A DNA stretch of 9,052 nucleotides from Nitrospirota bacterium (GTDB taxonomy: Bacteria > Nitrospirota > Thermodesulfovibrionia > UBA6902), in contig WFVK01000175.1 of assembly GCA_015491705.1 (NCBI GenBank), positions 1 through 9,052 of the forward strand. The letters run 5' to 3'. This document shows positions 6,940 through 9,052 of the stretch, piece by piece. The notes beneath the pieces are model-generated. The model worked only from the letters and a program-made list of their open reading frames with translations, ran no database searches and was not told the DNA's origin. Every line of letters starts with the position of its first letter. Positions within the stretch are counted from its first letter, which is position 1. The translations under genes and the position numbers were made by a program.

Positions 6940-7767
6940 ATGGACCCTATTGAACTTGTCAGAGCCGGGAGGCTCTCCGATGCCCGCACGCAGTTGATAA
7001 GTGAGGTCAGGACCTCGCCGGGGGATGCGGGCAGGCGTACGCTCCTGTTCCAGGTACATTCCCTGTGCGGCGAATGGGACAAGGCGGAGCGGGACCTCGA
7101 TATAATAGCTGCAATGGATGCAGGCAGGGAGGCGGGTGCGCAGGTATACAGAAACCTTGTGCATGCCGAAAAGGAACGGATGGAGGTCTTCAGGGACGGG
7201 CGCCGCCCTTCTTTCCTGCCGGAGACCCCCCATTACATTGAAACCTATTACGCCGCATTGCAGAAACTCGGGGAAAAGAACACGGAAGAGGCAAAACGGC
7301 TCTTTGAACGGATAGACGCCGCCATCCCCGCTGTCGGCGGAACCCTGAACGGAACAAAGGCCTTCACGGGAATTAAAGACACGGACAGCCGCCTTGCCTG
7401 GTTTCTCGAGGCATTTGCGCATGAGCGCTACATATGGATACCCTTTGAATCATTGAGAGAGATTTCAATTACACCGCCGAAGACCCTTTTTGATCTTATC
7501 TGGGTCTCTGCATTCATAACCCTGCAGGGAGGGCTTACGCTGAACTGTTTTCTCCCCGTGCTCTACGCCGAGTCCTTTATGCATGAGGATGAGCGCATAA
7601 AGCTCGGAAGAATGACCGACTGGACACCCCTCGGGGGGCCGTTCTCAAAGGGAGCGGGCCAGCACGTGTTTCAGATCGGCGAAGAGGAAGTCGCACTCCT
7701 CGAGATCCGGGAGATTTCATTCAGTCCCCCTGCATCATCAGAGGCAGACAATGAAAAGAGAGATTGA
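6940..7767 (+). CDS. tagJ: T6SS accessory protein TagJ (ImpE family)
   Basis: TagJ (HsiE1/ImpE) is a cytoplasmic accessory protein of a subset of T6SSs; in P. aeruginosa it binds the sheath protein TssB and is linked to ClpV-driven sheath recycling. The 275-residue product has normal family length. Its N-terminal part (about 1-60) is a TPR-like helical region: VRAGRLSDARTQLISEV, then LFQVHSLCGEWDKAERDL. Family motifs follow: YRNLVHAEKERMEVF (70-84), YIWIPFESLREI (164-175), LPVLYAES (205-212), LGRMTDW (222-228), and a C-terminal GAGQHVFQIGEEEVALLEIREI block cited as positions 238-259. No membrane segment is seen. AGGA at 6930-6933, 6 nt before the ATG, supports the start. The gene sits behind its own promoter candidate and overlaps tssA by 17 nt, so the two are probably made together. 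Identification is firm; the sheath role is family knowledge. Confidence 0.9.
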   Translation: MDPIELVRAGRLSDARTQLISEVRTSPGDAGRRTLLFQVHSLCGEWDKAERDLDIIAAMDAGREAGAQVYRNLVHAEKERMEVFRDGRRPSFLPETPHYIETYYAALQKLGEKNTEEAKRLFERIDAAIPAVGGTLNGTKAFTGIKDTDSRLAWFLEAFAHERYIWIPFESLREISITPPKTLFDLIWVSAFITLQGGLTLNCFLPVLYAESFMHEDERIKLGRMTDWTPLGGPFSKGAGQHVFQIGEEEVALLEIREISFSPPASSEADNEKRD

Positions 7768-9052
7768 CGTAGACGCCATACTCGCCCCCATCGCCGGTGA
7801 AAACCCCGCAGGCGAGGACCTTCGTTACACCCCTGTTTATGACGAGATCAAAGAGGCGAGAAGGGAAGACGACCTGCATGACCCCCTGCTTTCCGAAGGC
7901 GACATCAAGAGGGCTGACTGGGAAAAGGTAATCAGCATCTCTGTTGATGCGCTCACCGGCAGGACCAAGGATATCCAGATAGCGGCCTGGCTTACCGAGG
8001 CCCTGATAAAGACAGAGGGGTTTGAGGGGCTTGCCACGGGACTCAGGATAATCCATTCCATTCTGAGAGACTACTGGGACAATCTCTACCCGCAGATAGA
8101 AGATGGAGACCTCGACTTCAGGGTCGGGCCGATTGAGTTCATGAACGATAAACTCTCATTCAGCATAAGGCAGGTGCCTGTTACGGATACCCGGTCCACC
8201 CCCGGATATTCGTGGTACAGGTGGCAGGAGGCCCACCAGGTGGGTTACGAGTCCGACACCCGCAACCAGTACGGCGACGTGGATGAAAACAAGAAGCAGC
8301 AGCGCGATGAACTGATAGCAGAGGGCAAGCTGCCGCTTGAGGATTTCGACGCCGCTGTTGAGCGGTCATCAAAGGAATATTACAGGGCGCTGGTGCAGAC
8401 ACTTGACCTGTGCATTGAGGAGTTCAGGACATTCGACGGCATAATAGACGAGAAATTCGGCTCCAATGCACCGAGGACGGCGGAGCTGAGAGAGGCTGTT
8501 GAAAGCTGCAGGCAGCTTGCATTGAAACTGCTTGAAAAGAAAAAGGAGAAAGAGCCCGACCCCGAGCCCCTGCCGCAGGCGGAGGAAGAGGCCGCGGCGA
8601 CCGGGGAAGAAGAAGGGATACAGGCTTCAGGTGAGGAGGAGATGCAGACACAGGCCGGGCCTGCAGCAGCAGGGACCTTCCCCGCGATTCAGTTCTCGGA
8701 TGCTGCATCGGCTGAAAAGGCCATGTGGCAGGATGCACTGAAAAAGCTGAGCTCCGGGGGCATCAAGCAGGCGCTTGACCAGCTCTACAAGGCATCATGC
8801 AGCATGCCGTCCGTAAGGGAGCAGAACCGTTACCGCCTGCTTATGGCCAAGCTCTGCCTCAAGGCCGAGAGGCCCGACCTCGCAAGGCCCATTGTGGAGC
8901 AGTTGTATGCATTGATAGAAGAGCTGCAACTGGGGCGCTGGGAATCACCCATGTGGATTGCCGAGGTGTTCGAGACCCTCTATCAATGCCTGACATCGGG
9001 GACTCCTTCTGATGATGATATGGGGAGGGCGCAGGAGCTTTTCAGAAGGATA
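7751..9052 (+). CDS. tssA: T6SS protein TssA (ImpA_N domain), cut by window end
   Basis: TssA proteins organise T6SS assembly: they bind the membrane complex and baseplate and help tail tube and sheath polymerisation. The frame is open for 434 codons from ATG 7751 to the last base, so the C-terminus is missing. The N-terminal ImpA_N domain is clear: GENPAGEDLRY (16-26), Trp57, a segment with TKDIQIAAWLTEAL (72-85) and YWDNLYP (108-114), and VGPIEFMNDKL near 125-135. A charged, Glu/Pro/Ala-rich linker follows at about 262-308. After it comes a helical part with GGIKQALDQLYKA, LCLKAERPDLARPIVEQL and a Trp-containing segment before LYQCL, resembling the VasJ-type C-terminal domain of TssA proteins. 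AGAGG at 7740-7744 is 6 nt before the ATG, inside the end of tagJ; the 17-nt overlap suggests coupled translation. Family assignment is firm; the TssA subclass is tentative because the end is not visible. Confidence 0.92.
   Translation, partial: MKREIDVDAILAPIAGENPAGEDLRYTPVYDEIKEARREDDLHDPLLSEGDIKRADWEKVISISVDALTGRTKDIQIAAWLTEALIKTEGFEGLATGLRIIHSILRDYWDNLYPQIEDGDLDFRVGPIEFMNDKLSFSIRQVPVTDTRSTPGYSWYRWQEAHQVGYESDTRNQYGDVDENKKQQRDELIAEGKLPLEDFDAAVERSSKEYYRALVQTLDLCIEEFRTFDGIIDEKFGSNAPRTAELREAVESCRQLALKLLEKKKEKEPDPEPLPQAEEEAAATGEEEGIQASGEEEMQTQAGPAAAGTFPAIQFSDAASAEKAMWQDALKKLSSGGIKQALDQLYKASCSMPSVREQNRYRLLMAKLCLKAERPDLARPIVEQLYALIEELQLGRWESPMWIAEVFETLYQCLTSGTPSDDDMGRAQELFRRI

Noticed and set aside
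8532..8741. A short Arg/Lys-rich + strand open frame within tssA.
   Set aside because: It is an out-of-frame reading of the Glu/Pro-rich linker of tssA, whose composition produces basic peptides in the shifted frame.
1..9052. Possible effector, immunity, toxin or unknown defence gene hidden in the block.
   Set aside because: Every long + strand frame is accounted for by a T6SS structural or accessory family, and the only real gap (95 bp) has no room for a further gene.

Overview
The window holds one block of a type VI secretion system (T6SS) cluster. All genes lie on the + strand and are tightly packed: tssJ - tssK - tssL - tssM - tagF, a 95-bp gap, then tagJ (impE) - tssA. TssA is still open at the last base. 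Almost every base is coding. There is no RNA gene, insertion sequence, CRISPR array, long repeat or integrase. The organism is a Gram-negative bacterium, because an outer-membrane lipoprotein (TssJ) and an inner-membrane TssL/TssM pair are encoded. The sequence is GC-rich by eye (not computed), with frequent AGG arginine codons and some ATA isoleucine codons. This looks more like Nitrospirota or Desulfobacterota (old delta-proteobacteria) than an enteric bacterium or Pseudomonas, but the lineage is an inference and a homology search would have to decide it.

Left part (8-6074): the membrane complex plus its baseplate link. TssJ is an outer-membrane lipoprotein, TssL and TssM are the inner-membrane partners, and TssK connects the baseplate to TssL/TssM. 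The genes are joined by 1-nt (tssJ/tssK) and 4-nt (tssL/tssM) overlaps and a 24-nt gap (tssK/tssL), so they look like one translationally coupled operon. tagF follows, overlapping the end of tssM, and probably starts at a TTG codon with a strong Shine-Dalgarno.

Middle (6845-6939): the only real intergenic gap. It carries a good sigma-70-type promoter candidate (TTGACC, 17 bp, TAAGAT with an extended -10 TG) and no convincing terminator. A second transcription unit, tagJ-tssA, probably starts here while still receiving read-through from upstream.

Right part (6940-9052): tagJ (ImpE family, a sheath/ClpV accessory protein) overlaps by 17 nt with tssA (ImpA_N domain, acidic linker, VasJ-like C-terminal part). 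The sheath (tssB/tssC), hcp, the other baseplate genes (tssE/F/G), clpV and vgrG are not in the window. They would be expected mostly beyond the right edge or elsewhere in the genome. No effector, immunity gene, Fha protein, kinase or phosphatase is visible here.

This is a recognisable T6SS, not a new system. The points worth a second look are regulatory (the internal promoter, the TTG start), compositional (TagF together with TagJ) and architectural (no peptidoglycan-binding domain in TssL or TssM, low-complexity linkers in TssM, TagF and TssA).
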